DNA of 64,000 nucleotides, taken from positions 8,466,202 to 8,530,201 of the forward strand of contig CM065690.1 of assembly GCA_017654935.2 (NCBI GenBank), in the 5' to 3' direction. Below, in pieces: positions 12,701 to 25,254 of this stretch. Every line of letters starts with the position of its first letter. Within the stretch, counting starts at the first letter, position 1. The notes beneath the pieces were generated by a model that saw only the letters and a program-made list of their open reading frames with translations, made no database searches and was not told the origin of the DNA. A program made the translations under genes and the position numbers. Source of the DNA: Phymorhynchus buccinoides. Its lineage: Eukaryota; Mollusca; Gastropoda; Neogastropoda; Raphitomidae.

Positions 12701-15700
12701 AAAGAGTGAAAATAGCGTGTATTTTAAAAATCGAAATACACGCTAATATTTTTCACTTTCCCCCCATGACAGTTCAGTTGCATACTAGTAATATCCTTAC
12801 TAGTATAGTGCCGTATTGCCATGGGGAAAGAGTGAAAATAGCGTGTATTTAAAAATCGAAATACACGCTAATATTTTTCACTTTTCCCCCATGACAGTTC
12901 AGTTGCATACTAGTAATATCCTTACTAGTATAGTGCTGTATTGCCATGGGGAAAGAGTGAAAATAGCGTGTATTTTAAAAATCGAAATACACGCTAATAT
13001 TTTTCACTTTTTCCCCCATGACAGTTCAGTTGCATACTAGTAATATCCTTACTAGTATAGTGCTGTATTGCCATGGGGAAAGAGTGAAAATAGCGTGTAT
13101 TTTAAAAATCGAAATACACGCTAATATTTTTCACTTTCCCCCCATGACAGTTCAGTTGCATACTAGTAATATCCTTACTAGTATAGTGCTGTATTGCCAT
13201 GGGGAAAGAGTGAAAATAGCGTGTATTTTAAAAATCGAAATACACGCTAATATTTTTCACTTTTCCCCCATGACAGTTCAGTTGCATACTAGTAATATCC
13301 TTACTAGTATAGTGCTGTATTGCCATGGGGAAAGAGTGAAAATAGCGTGTATTTTAAAAATCGAAATACACGCTAATATTTTTCACTTTTCCCCCATGAC
13401 AGTTCAGTTGCATACTAGTAATATCCTTACTAGTATAGTGCCGTATTGCCATGGGGAAAGAGTGAAAATAGCGTGTATTTTAAAAATCGAAATACACGCT
13501 AATATTTTTCACTTTTCCCCCATGACAGTTCAGTTGCATACTAGTAATATCCTTACTAGTATAGTGCCGTATTGCCATGGGGAAAGAGTGAAAATAGCGT
13601 GTATTTTAAAAATCGAAATACACGCTAATATTTTTCACTTTTCCCCCATGACAGTTCAGTTGCATACTAGTAATATCCTTACTAGTATAGTGCCGTATTG
13701 CCATGGGGAAAGAGTGAAAATAGCGTGTATTTTAAAAATCGAAATACACGCTAATATTTTTCACTTTTTCCCCCCATGACAGTTCAGTTGCATACTAGTA
13801 ATATCCTTACTAGTATAGTGCTGTATTGCCATGGGGAAAGAGTGAAAATAGCGTGTATTTTAAAAATCGAAATACACGCTAATATTTTTCACTTTCCCCC
13901 CATGACAGTTCAGTTGCATACTAGTAATATCCTTACTAGTATAGTGCCGTATTGCCATGGGGAAAGAGTGAAAATAGCGTGTATTTTAAAAATCGAAATA
14001 CACGCTAATATTTTTCACTTTCCCCCCATGACAGTTCAGTTGCATACTAGTAATATCCTTACTAGTATAGTGCCGTATTGCCATGGGGAAAGAGTGAAAA
14101 TAGCGTGTATTTTAAAAATCGAAATACACGCTAATATTTTTCACTTTTCCCCCATGACAGTTCAGTTGCATACTAGTAATATCCTTACTAGTATAGTGCC
14201 GTATTGCCATGGGGAAAGAGTGAAAATAGCGTGTATTTTAAAAATCGAAATACACGCTAATATTTTTCACTTTCCCCCCATGACAGTTCAGTTGCATACT
14301 AGTAATATCCTTACTAGTATAGTGCCGTATTGCCATGGGGAAAGAGTGAAAATAGCGTGTATTTTAAAAATCGAAATACACGCTAATATTTTTCACTTTT
14401 CCCCCATGACAGTTCAGTTGCATACTAGTAATATCCTTACTAGTATAGTGCCGTATTGCCATGGGGAAAGAGTGAAAATAGCGTGTATTTTAAAAATCGA
14501 AATACACGCTAATATTTTTCACTTTCCCCCCATGACAGTTCAGTTGCATACTAGTAATATCCCACTAGTATAGTGCAGTATTGCCATGGGGAAAGAGTGA
14601 AAATAGCGTGTATTTTAAAAATCGAAATACACGCTAATATTTTTCACTTTCCCCCCATGACAGTTCAGTTGCATACTAGTAATATCCTTACTAGTATAGT
14701 GCCTGTATTGCCATGGGGAAAGAGTGAAAATAGCGTGTATTTTAAAAATCGAAATACACGCTAATATTTTTTCACTTTTCCCCCCATGACAGTTCAGTTG
14801 CATACTAGTAATATCCTTACTAGTATAGTGCCGTATTGCCATGGGGAAAGAGTGAAAATAGCGTGTATTTTAAAAATCGAAATACACGCTAATATTTTTC
14901 ACTTTCCCCCCATGACAGTTCAGTTGCATACTAGTAATATCCTTACTAGTATAGTGCTGTATTGCCATGGGGAAAGAGTGAAAATAGCGTGTATTTTAAA
15001 AATCGAAATACACGCTAATATTTTTCACTTTTCCCCCATGACAGTTCAGTTGCATACTAGTAATATCCTTACTAGTATAGTGCTGTATTGCCATGGGGAA
15101 AGAGTGAAAATAGCGTGTATTTTAAAAATCGAAATACACGCTAATATTTTTCACTTTTTCCCCCATGACAGTTCAGTTGCATACTAGTAATATCCTTACT
15201 AGTATAGTGCCGTATTGCCATGGGGAAAGAGTGAAAATAGCGTGTATTTTAAAAATCGAAATACACGCTAATATTTTTCACTTTCCCCCCATGACAGTTC
15301 AGTTGCATACTAGTAATATCCTTACTAGTATAGTGCCGTATTGCCATGGGGAAAGAGTGAAAATAGCGTGTATTTTAAAAATCGAAATACACGCTAATAT
15401 TTTTCACTTTCCCCCCATGACAGTTCAGTTGCATACTAGTAATATCCTTACTAGTATAGTGCCGTATTGCCATGGGGAAAGAGTGAAAATAGCGTGTATT
15501 TTAAAAATCGAAATACACGCTAATATTTTTCACTTCCCCCCCCCATGACAGTTCAGTTGCATACTAGTAATATCCTTACTAGTATAGTGCTGTATTGCCA
15601 TGGGGAAAGAGTGAAAATAGCGTGTATTTTAAAAATCGAAATACACGCTAATATTTTTCACTTTTTCCCCCATGACAGTTCAGTTGCATACTAGTAATAT

Positions 15701-18700
15701 CCTTACTAGTATAGTGCTGTATTGCCATGGGGAAAGAGTGAAAATAGCGTGTATTTTAAAAATCGAAATACACGCTAATATTTTTCACTTTTCCCCCATG
15801 ACAGTTCAGTTGCATACTAGTAATATCCTTACTAGTATAGTGCCGTATTGCCATGGGGAAAGAGTGAAAATAGCGTGTATTTTAAAAATCGAAATACACG
15901 CTAATATTTTTCACTTTTCCCCCATGACAGTTCAGTTGCATACTAGTAATATCCTTACTAGTATAGTGCCGTATTGCCATGGGGAAAGAGTGAAAATAGC
16001 GTGTATTTTAAAAATCGAAATACACGCTAATATTTTTCACTTTCCCCCCATGACAGTTCAGTTGCATACTAGTAATATCCTTACTAGTATAGTGCCGTAT
16101 TGCCATGGGGAAAGAGTGAAAATAGCGTGTATTTTAAAAATCGAAATACACGCTAATATTTTTCACTTTTCCCCCATGACAGTTCAGTTGCATACTAGTA
16201 ATATCCTTACTAGTATAGTTACTGTATTGCCATGGGGAAAGAGTGAAAATAGCGTGTATTTTAAAAAATCGAAATACACGCTAATATTTTTCACTTTCCC
16301 CCCATGACAGTTCAGTTGCATACTAGTAATATCCTTACTTATAGTGCCGTATTGCCATGGGGAAAGAGTGAAAATAGCGTGTATTTTAAAAATCGAAATA
16401 CACGCTAATATTTTTCACTTTCCCCCCATGACAGTTCAGTTGCATACTAGTAATATCCTTACTAGTATAGTGCCGTATTGCCATGGGGAAAGAGTGAAAA
16501 TAGCGTGTATTTTAAAAATCGAAATACACGCTAATATTTTTCACTTTTCCCCCATGACAGTTCAGTTGCATACTAGTAATATCCTTACTAGTATAGTGCC
16601 GTATTGCCATGGGGAAAGAGTGAAAATAGCGTGTATTTTAAAAATCGAAATACACGCTAATATTTTTCACTTTCCCCCCATGACAGTTCAGTTGCATACT
16701 AGTAATATCCTTACTAGTATAGTGCCGTATTGCCATGGGGAAAGAGTGAAAATAGCGTGTATTTTAAAAATCGAAATACACGCTAATATTTTTCACTTTC
16801 CCCCCATGACAGTTCAGTTGCATACTAGTAATATCCTTACTAGTATAGTGCCGTATTGCCATGGGGAAAGAGTGAAAATAGCGTGTATTTTAAAAATCGA
16901 AATACACGCTAATATTTTTCACTTTTCCCCCATGACAGTTCAGTTGCATACTAGTAATATCCTTACTAGTATAGTGCTAGTATTGCCATGGGGAAAGAGT
17001 GAAAATAGCGTGTATTTTAAAAATCGAAATACACGCTAATATTTTTCACTTTCCCCCCATGACAGTTCAGTTGCATACTAGTAATATCCTTACTAGTATA
17101 GTGCCGTATTGCCATGGGGAAAGAGTGAAAATAGCGTGTATTTTAAAAATCGAAATACACGCTAATATTTTTCACTTTCCCCCCATGACAGTTCAGTTGC
17201 ATACTAGTAATATCCTTACTAGTATAGTACCGTATTAATATGGGGAAAGAGTGAAAATAGCGTGTATTTTAAAAATCGAAATACACGCTAATATTTTTCA
17301 CTTTTCCCCCCATGACAGTTCAGTTGCATACTAGTAATATCCTTACTAGTATAGTGCTGTATTGCCATGGGGAAAGAGTGAAAATAGCGTGTATTTTAAA
17401 AATCGAAATACACGCTAATATTTTTCACTTTCCCCCCATGACAGTTCAGTTGCATACTAGTAATATCCTTACTAGTATAGTGCCGTATTGCCATGGGGAA
17501 AGAGTGAAAATAGCGTGTATTTTAAAAATCGAAATACACGCTAATATTTTTCACTTTCCCCCCATGACAGTTCAGTTGCATACTAGTAATATCCTTACTA
17601 GTATAGTGCTGTATTGCCATGGGGAAAGAGTGAAAATAGCGTGTATTTTAAAAATCGAAATACACGCTAATATTTTTCACTTTCCCCCCATGACAGTTCA
17701 GTTGCATACTAGTAATATCCTTACTAGTATAGTGCCGTATTGCCATGGGGAAAGAGTGAAAATAGCGTGTATTTTAAAAATCGAAATACACGCTAATATT
17801 TTTCACTTTTCCCCCATGACAGTTCAGTTGCATACTAGTAATATCCTTACTAGTATAGTGCCGTATTGCCATGGGGAAAGAGTGAAAATAGCGTGTATTT
17901 TAAAAATCGAAATACACGCTAATATTTTTCACTTTTCCCCCATGACAGTTCAGTTGCATACTAGTAATATCCTTACTAGTATAGTGCCGTATTGCCATGG
18001 GGAAAGAGTGAAAATAGCGTGTATTTTAAAAATCGAAATACACGCTAATATTTTTCACTTTCCCCCATGACAGTTCAGTTGCATACTAGTAATATCCTTA
18101 CTAGTATAGTGCCGTATTGCCATGGGGAAAGAGTGAAAATAGCGTGTATTTTAAAAATCGAAATACACGCTAATATTTTTCACTTTTCCCCCATGACAGT
18201 TCAGTTGCATACTAGTAATATCCTTACTAGTATAGTACCGTATTGCCATGGGGAAAGAGTGAAAATAGCGTGTATTTTAAAAATCGAAATACACGCTAAT
18301 ATTTTTCACTTTCCCCCCATGACAGTTCAGTTGCATACTAGTAATATCCTTACTAGTATAGTGCCGTATTGCCATGGGGAAAGAGTGAAAATAGCGTGTA
18401 TTTTAAAAATCGAAATACACGCTAATATTTTTCACTTTTCCCCCATGACAGTTCAGTTGCATACTAGTAATATCCTTACTAGTATAGTGCCGTATTGCCA
18501 TGGGGAAAGAGTGAAAATAGCGTGTATTTTAAAAATCGAAATACACGCTAATATTTTTCACTTTTCCCCCATGACAGTTCAGTTGCATACTAGTAATATC
18601 CTTACTAGTATAGTGCCGTATTGCCATGGGGAAAGAGTGAAAATAGCGTGTATTTTAAAAATCGAAATACACGCTAATATTTTTCACTTTTCCCCCATGA

Positions 18701-21700
18701 CAGTTCAGTTGCATACTAGTAATATCCTTACTAGTATAGTGCCGTATTGCCATGGGGAAAGAGTGAAAATAGCGTGTATTTTAAAAATCGAAATACACGC
18801 TAATATTTTTCACTTTTCCCCCATGACAGTTCAGTTGCATACTAGTAATATCCTTACTAGTATAGTATGTATTGCCATGGGGAAAGAGTGAAAATAGCGT
18901 GTATTTTAAAAATCGAAATACACGCTAATATTTTTCACTTTCCCCCCATGACAGTTCAGTTGCATACTAGTAATATCCTTACTAGTATAGTGCCGTATTG
19001 CCATGGGGAAAGAGTGAAAATAGCGTGTATTTTAAAAATCGAAATACACGCTAATATTTTTCACTTTTCCCCCATGACAGTTCAGTTGCATACTAGTAAT
19101 ATCCTTACTAGTATAGTGCCGTATTGCCATGGGGAAAGAGTGAAAATAGCGTGTATTTTAAAAATCGAAATACACGCTAATATTTTTCACTTTCCCCCAT
19201 GACAGTTCAGTTGCATACTAGTAATATCCTTACTAGTATAGTGCCGTATTGCCATGGGGAAAGAGTGAAAATAGCGTGTATTTTAAAAATCGAAATACAC
19301 GCTAATATTTTTCACTTTCCCCCCATGACAGTTCAGTTGCATACTAGTAATATCCTTACTAGTATAGTGCCGTATTGCCATGGGGAAAGAGTGAAAATAG
19401 CGTGTATTTTAAAAATCGAAATACACGCTAATATTTTTCACTTTTTTCCCCATGACAGTTCAGTTATATACTAGTAATATCCTTACTAGTATATTACTAT
19501 TAATATCCTTTCTGGTGAAAATAGCGTGTATTTTAAAAATCGAAATACACGCTAATATTTTTCACTTTTTCCCCATGACAGTTCAGTTGCATACTAGTAA
19601 TATCCTTACTAGTATAGTGCCGTATTGCCATGGGGAAAGAGTGAAAATAGCGTGTATTTTAAAAATCGAAATACACGCTAATATTTTTCACTTTCCCCCC
19701 ATGACAGTTCAGTTGCATACTAGTAATATACTAGTATATTACTATTAATATCCTTACTGGTGAAAATAGTGTGTATTTTAAATTCGAAATACACGCTAAT
19801 ATTTTTCACTTTTCCCCCATGACAGTTCAGTTGCATAGTGCTGTATTGCCATGGGGAAAGCGTGAAAATAGCGTGTATTTTAAAAATCGAAATACACGCT
19901 AATATTTTTCACTTTCCTCCCATGACAGTTCAGTTGCATACTAGTAATATCCTTACTAGTATAGTGCCGTATTGCCATGGGGAAAGCGTGAAAATAGCGT
20001 GTATTTAAAAAATAGAAAAATACTTACTAGTATAATTTGGGGATTTTTTCCCATGACAGTTCAGTTGCATACTAGTAATATCCTTACTAGTATAGAACTG
20101 TATTGCCATGGGGAAAGAGTGAAAATAGCGTGTATTTTAAAAATCGAAATACACGCTAATATTTTTCACTTTTTTCCCCCATGACAGTTCAGTTGCATAC
20201 TAGTAATATCCTTACTAGTATAGAACTGTATTGCCATGGGGAAAGAGTGAAAATAGCGTGTATTTTAAAAATCGAAATACACGCTAATATTTTTCACTTT
20301 CCCCCCATGACAGTTCAGTTGCATACTAGTAATATCCTTACTAGTATAGTGCCGTATTGCCATGGGGAAAGAGTGAAAATAGCGTGTATTTTAAAAATCG
20401 AAATACACGCTAATATTTTTCACTTTTCCCCCATGACAGTTCAGTTGCATACTAGTAATATCCTTACTAGTATAGTGCCGTATTGCCATGGGGAAAGAGT
20501 GAAAATAGCGTGTATTTTAAAAATCGAAATACACGCTAATATTTTTCACTTTTCCCCCATGACAGTTCAGTTGCATACTAGTAATATCCTTACTAGTATA
20601 GTGCCGTATTGCCATGGGGAAAGAGTGAAAATAGCGTGTATTTTAAAAATCGAAATACACGCTAATATTTTTCACTTTCTCCCCATGACAGTTCAGTTGC
20701 ATACTAGTAATATCCTTACTAGTATAGTGCCGTATTGCCATGGGGAAAGAGTGAAAATAGCGTGTATTTTAAAAATCGAAATACACGCTAATATTTTTCA
20801 CTTTTCCCCCATGACAGTTCAGTTGTATACTAGTAATATCCTTACTAGTATATTACTATTAATATCCTTACTGGTGAAAATAGCGTGTATTTTAAAAATC
20901 GAAATACACGCTAATATTTTTCACTTTCCCCCCATGACAGTTCAGTTCCATACTAGTAATATCCTTACTAGTATAGTGCCGTATTGCCATGGGGAAAGAG
21001 TGAAAATAGCGTGTATTTTAAAAATCGAAATACACGCTAATATTTTTCACTTTTTCCCCCATGACAGTTCAGTTGCATACTAGTAATATCCTTACTAGTA
21101 TATTACACGTAATATCATTACTGGTGAAAATAGCGTGTATTTAAAAAATCAAAATACACGCTAATATTTTTCACTTTCCCCTCATGACAGTTCAGTTGCA
21201 TACTAGTAATATCCTTACTAGTATAGTGCCGTATTGCCATGGGGAAAGAGTGAAAATAGCGTGTATTTTAAAAATCGAAATACACGCTAATATTTTTCAC
21301 TTTCTCCCCATGACAGTTCAGTTGCATACTAGTAATATCCTTACTAGTATAAAACTGTATTGCCATGGGGAAAGAGTGAAAATAGCGTGTATTTTAAAAA
21401 TCAAAATACACGCTAATATTTTTCACTTTTTCCCCCATGACAGTTCAGTTGCATACTAGTAATATCCTTTTCTAGAAGAGTGAAAATAGCGTGTATTTTA
21501 AAAATCGAAAGACACGCTAATATTTTTCACTTTCCCCCCATGACAGTTCAGTTGCATACTAGTAATATCCTTACTAGTATAGTGCCGTATTGCCATGGGG
21601 AAAGAGTGAAAATAGCGTGTATTTTAAAAATCGAAATACACGCTAATATTTTTCACTTTTTCCCCCATGACAGTTCAGTTGCATACTAGTAATATCCTTA

Positions 21701-22140
21701 CTAGTATAGTGCCGTATTGCCATGGGGAAAGAGTGAAAATAGCGTGTATTTTAAAAATCGAAATACACGCTAATATTTTTCACTTTTTTCCCATGACAGT
21801 TCAGTTGCATACTAGTAATATACTTACTAGTATAGTGCCGTATTGCCATGGGGAAAGAGTGAAAATAGCGTGTATTTTAAAAATCGAAATACACGCTAAT
21901 ATTTTTCACTTTCTTCCCATGACAGTTCAGTTGCATACTAGTAATATACTTACTAGTATAGTGCCGTATTGTCATGGGGAAAGAGTGAAAATAGCGTGTA
22001 TTTTAAAAATCGAAATATTTTTTACATTTTTTGCCATGACAGTTCAGTTGTATACTAGTAATGTCCTTACTAGTATATTACTAATAATATCCTTTCTGGT
22101 GAAAATAGCGTGTATTTAAAAAATCGAAATACACGCTAAT
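3724..22140. repeat. 126-bp satellite array (~146 monomers)
   Basis: Head-to-tail monomers of 126 bp: the ATGACAGTTC landmark recurs at 3841, 3967 and 4093 and onward. Each monomer has two parts. The left part holds two TACTAGTA palindromes around ATATCCT. The right part is a hairpin: from CATGGGGAAAGAGTG to CACTTTTCCCCCATG the two sides are reverse complements, with AGCGTGTATTT and AAATACACGCT as perfect inner arms around a TTAAAAATCG-like loop. Monomers are almost identical through the core. They differ mainly in the T/C run before CATGACAG and in a C/T at GTGC(C/T)GTA. Because 126 is a multiple of 3 and one frame has no stop, a 42-residue unit reads open through many copies. The variable sites change residues (Pro/Leu, Ser/Pro), which argues against a protein. 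Start is uncertain because the array begins at a gap. Confidence 0.97.
19450..22140. repeat. Degenerate 3' edge of the 126-bp satellite
   Basis: Towards the distal end monomers become shorter and more variable. A variant in which the GTGCCGTATTGCCATGGGG block is replaced by TATTACTATTAATATCC and CTGGTGAAAATAG appears near 19490, 19740, 20850, 21110 (altered) and 22075. It is rare inside the array (near 5010 and 11150). Deletions and single-base changes accumulate, as expected at an array border that escapes homogenisation. Confidence 0.85.
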
Positions 22141-22800
22141 ATCCTAATACACTAAGGCCAAATTGCCAAAGTGACCAGTGTCAGTGGTCAGATTGTTATT
22201 CATTTTTTTTAACAAAGATTTTTTTTAAAAAGAGAACTTGTCTAGATATAACTCCAACTTTCATTTGGACAAAAACGGCGGTTCAAAATCGGGCGCCGTT
22301 TTGTCCAACCCGCCGTTTTGTCTCTAGACAAAACGGCGGAATCTGGACAAAACGGCGGTTAACAGTACCACCAGTCATCCAATTCGTACCGGTACGAATT
22401 ACAAGAGTCTTGCTGGTACGATATGCGTGACACTGACAGTATGCCAGAACAAAGCCAAACCAATATTTTTGCTTAAAATAATTTAACTGCAACATTTTCA
22501 AAGTTTTATAAAAGGCATTTTTGGTTCAGTATTTGTATTGTAACGCTTAGATAACATGTATGAAAAGCTATAACAAATATTGCTAAAATTAACTTCAGCT
22601 CACCTTGTAACCGTCTTTTTCTTTTCTGCCATTTTGGTTCTTGTGAATTTGATCCCTCCCTTTATATTATTACTTTTATTTCTCTCCCTCCTTCAATCTT
22701 CTTCTCTCATCCCGTTCCACCCCGTCCCTCGCTAAAGTAATCTCCGCTCTCACTCGGTGAATAGCGGTATATTGTACCTCGCTAAAGTAATTTCCGCTCT
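22141..22800. other. Non-coding spacer with short palindromes
   Basis: No gene is seen. Five copies of a GGACAAAACGGCGG-like 14-mer in both orientations lie at about 22266-22360. A perfect 20-bp palindrome, AATTCGTACCGGTACGAATT, occupies 22381-22400. From about 22670 there are CT-rich stretches and two copies of 'cctcgctaaagtaat'. Confidence 0.6.
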
Positions 22801-22804
22801 CCAA

Positions 22805-23000
22805 CCCTTTTCTTGCCCGCGGAGATACAGGCGCCGAGAGGCCGGTCGCATTTGCCAAACCGCGCAAATGACACGGCCGCCTTGGTTGCCGTTGCCATCG
22901 CCACGTTAGGGCTGATAGCAAATTTGGAGCGATTCGGTCGAAAAACGGCGGAGTTATAAGGCCCGTTCTGTGTTTTGGACGCACGGACGGACGGCCTTTT
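22805..23000 (-). repeat. Dispersed repeat with (GTCC)n head, antisense copy
   Basis: Read on the minus strand, this runs from a GTCCGTCCGTGCGTCC head through CTCCGCCGTTTTTCGACCGA, AATCGC, a C-rich block with GGCAACGGCAACC, TTTGCGCGGTTTGGCAAATG and GGCCTCTCGGCGCC. The same order appears on the plus strand at about 40745-40945, so both are copies of one interspersed family. No open frame is conserved between them. Confidence 0.8.
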
Positions 23001-23104
23001 AATAATGATTTATGTAACTGAAATGTACTGTAAATTGTATATTACAAGGAACGGGTGAACCTCTTGAACAAACCCACCCACCCAAAACAAAGAAATTGAG
23101 CTGT

Positions 23105-23667
23105 GGTTGACCCTGACGGATGAGTTTTTGCAAGAAACACGTCGGGATCACCAGAAATCCAGCCTTTTCAAGGATCGGAACACTCACTTTGCTCTGGTTT
23201 CCTAGAAATTAAACCGTCGAAACGGCGATTCCTCCTTGGCGGAGATGCCGGAGAGAATAGCCATTTTGGATGGGGTGGGTGGAGGACACTCATTGTGGTT
23301 GAAGCGTTTTCTTTTTTTGTAGTGCAGTAAAAACGAAACGGAGCTGTTTCCTTTGTTGTGAGTGAAACTCCTTTAGATAATCTGAATAAATAAAAAAATT
23401 AAATGAAAAAAAGGCTTGTATTGCGAAAATTTCGTGCAAACGATTTGGTCTAAACGAGGGCGGCCATTAGAAAAGGGACGGCACACGCCTTCTCTTTGGT
23501 TGAAAGAATTCGACTTCCAGCACATCCGCCAAGGAGGAATTGCTGATTTGACGGTTTGATTTCCAGGAAACCAGAGCAAAGTGAGTGTTGCAATCTCTGT
23601 AAAGGGTGTTTTCCTGGTGATCTGGACGTGTTTCTTACAAAAACTCATCCGTCAGGGTGGCCCTTTA
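23105..23667. mobile_element. Foldback element with ~145-bp inverted arms
   Basis: The left arm (about 23105-23250) and right arm (about 23520-23667) are imperfect reverse complements. Shared blocks in order are CCCTGACGGATGAGTTTTTG, AGAAACACGTC, CACTCACTTTGCTCTGGTTT, and AATTCCTCCTTGGCGGA in the right arm's complement. The ~270-bp loop is AT-rich and non-coding. No transposase is present, so it is a non-autonomous foldback element or an inverted duplication. Confidence 0.7.
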
Positions 23668-24155
23668 ACCGTTGTGAGTATGCGTTTGCTCTACTGTCTT
23701 TACTATTCGAAATAGAACTTGCACCACTCCGGTCAACAAATGTGTGTAGGAATATCATCATTACCGAGCAAAGTTTTAGTATAGATTGCCCCGCTTTTCA
23801 AAATGATAAAATGTTAAACGAAAAATGAAATAGTGGGGCTAGGAGTTACTGTAGATAGTGAAATGAATGAAGGGAAGGAACTCTCCAAATTAACTCCCTC
23901 CACCAAAGTTACTTACGGCGCCATCGCCTAGCAATGTATAAACGACAGCCACAGACAAACAAACATGACTTAATCCATTAGAAAATGTTGTTTCTGTGTG
24001 TCGGTTGGTACCTAGATTCTGCTCTTGGATTACAAGACAACTGCTAGAGAGTCTGTAGCAGACTGTGACTGGCCCTCACCATTAAACATCGTCAGCATCA
24101 CCCATCAGTCGTGATCGTCATCATCATCTTCATCATCAACATCATCATCATCTTC
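23668..24155 (+). other. Upstream region / presumed 5' UTR of the GPCR gene
   Basis: No other gene is seen between the foldback element and the GPCR start. A (TCA/TCT)n stretch at about 24116-24155 immediately precedes the ATG. The frame stays open across it but has no upstream ATG there, so it is best read as 5' UTR. No TATA box or initiator can be called with confidence. Confidence 0.4.
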
Positions 24156-24473
24156 ATGGATACGTCGCCCTTCAATGGCAGAGAAGGGGGGTCTCAGGTG
24201 ACAGAGATGGCTGTGGACGTGCTCAATTCCAGTTCTTCCACCGCCTCCGTCACATCATCAGACTTCAGCTTCAACCTCTCGGGCCTACTGGCTCCCAGCA
24301 GCAGCGACTTCAACAGTCTCGCCTTTTTGGACACTCCCCGTGGTGTGGGCCAATCACCCGTCAGCGGTAACATGACCTTGACCCACGCGCCCGGGACAAC
24401 AAGCACGCGCTCGCGAGGTCCGCGACCTTACTTCCGCTACCCGCCTGATCCCTTCATGGACACTGTGGCCAAG
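24156..24473 (+). CDS. Class A GPCR (peptide-receptor-like), exon 1 of 3
   Basis: Codes residues 1-106 of a predicted 462-residue rhodopsin-like receptor, forming the extracellular N-terminus. It is Ser/Thr-rich with N-glycosylation sequons at Asn24 (NSS), Asn40 (NLS) and Asn72 (NMT), and ends PDPFMDTVAK. The ATG at 24156 is the first in this open stretch. The exon stops at AAG|GTAAGTG, a strong donor in phase 0 that matches the phase-0 acceptor of exon 2. There is no cleavable signal peptide, which is common in class A receptors. The following intron is 6891 bp. I see the frame, sequons and splice site; joining to exon 2 is inference from phase and from the fit of the protein to a seven-helix receptor. 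An extra 5' non-coding exon is possible. Confidence 0.75.
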
Positions 24474-24692
24474 GTAAGTGAACAAGAAAATGCACTATTT
24501 ACTAACGCCTTCACAAATCTACTTGACAAAAATGAAAATGTTAGTGAAATATTTATGATTTTGATGATTGAAAAGTTTGCAATCATTACCGTCGTTTCTC
24601 GCATGCAAATGCAACCTAACTAAAGAAAAAAACATATTTGGATGAGACACTTTATAAGCCGCGAGGCTTAAGGCAGAAGCCAGTCCCTTTGC
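24474..24692 (+). other. Start of GPCR intron 1
   Basis: AT-rich intronic sequence after the donor site, leading into the CTA microsatellite. Nothing else is recognised. Confidence 0.6.
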
Positions 24693-24697
24693 TACTA

Positions 24698-24771
<74 letters not shown>
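24693..24771. repeat. (CTA)n microsatellite
   Basis: About 26 uninterrupted CTA/ACT triplets within GPCR intron 1, followed by degenerate CTAT repeats to about 24840. Confidence 0.95.
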
Positions 24772-25012
24772 ATGCGTTGTGCCATACTACTACATCTATC
24801 TATTTCTATCTCTATTTCTATCTATGTATCTATGTAGGCCTAGATATGTAATGTATTACGAATGTATGCATCTATAGACTAAGATATTTGTATGATATAT
24901 AATTTGTAAATGCAAGTTGTATGTTTGTATGTATGTGTAAACATAATAATGTGTATGTATGTATAAGTTAGATGGATGGGTAGTTAAATGGTTGTATGCG
25001 TGCGCATGATGT

Positions 25013-25217
<205 letters not shown>

Positions 25218-25254
25218 GACCAAGAATTTTATGTATTTCATTTTTTCTTTTCTA

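Noticed and set aside
3724..22140. Long repeat protein or CRISPR-like array
   Set aside because: Units are contiguous 126-bp monomers with no unique spacers, so not CRISPR. The open frame exists because the period is a multiple of three, and variable sites are mostly residue-changing.
24111..24155. Upstream in-frame extension of the GPCR start
   Set aside because: It begins with GTG and is coded by a TCA/TCT microsatellite, giving an Ile-rich stretch; the ATG at 24156 is better.
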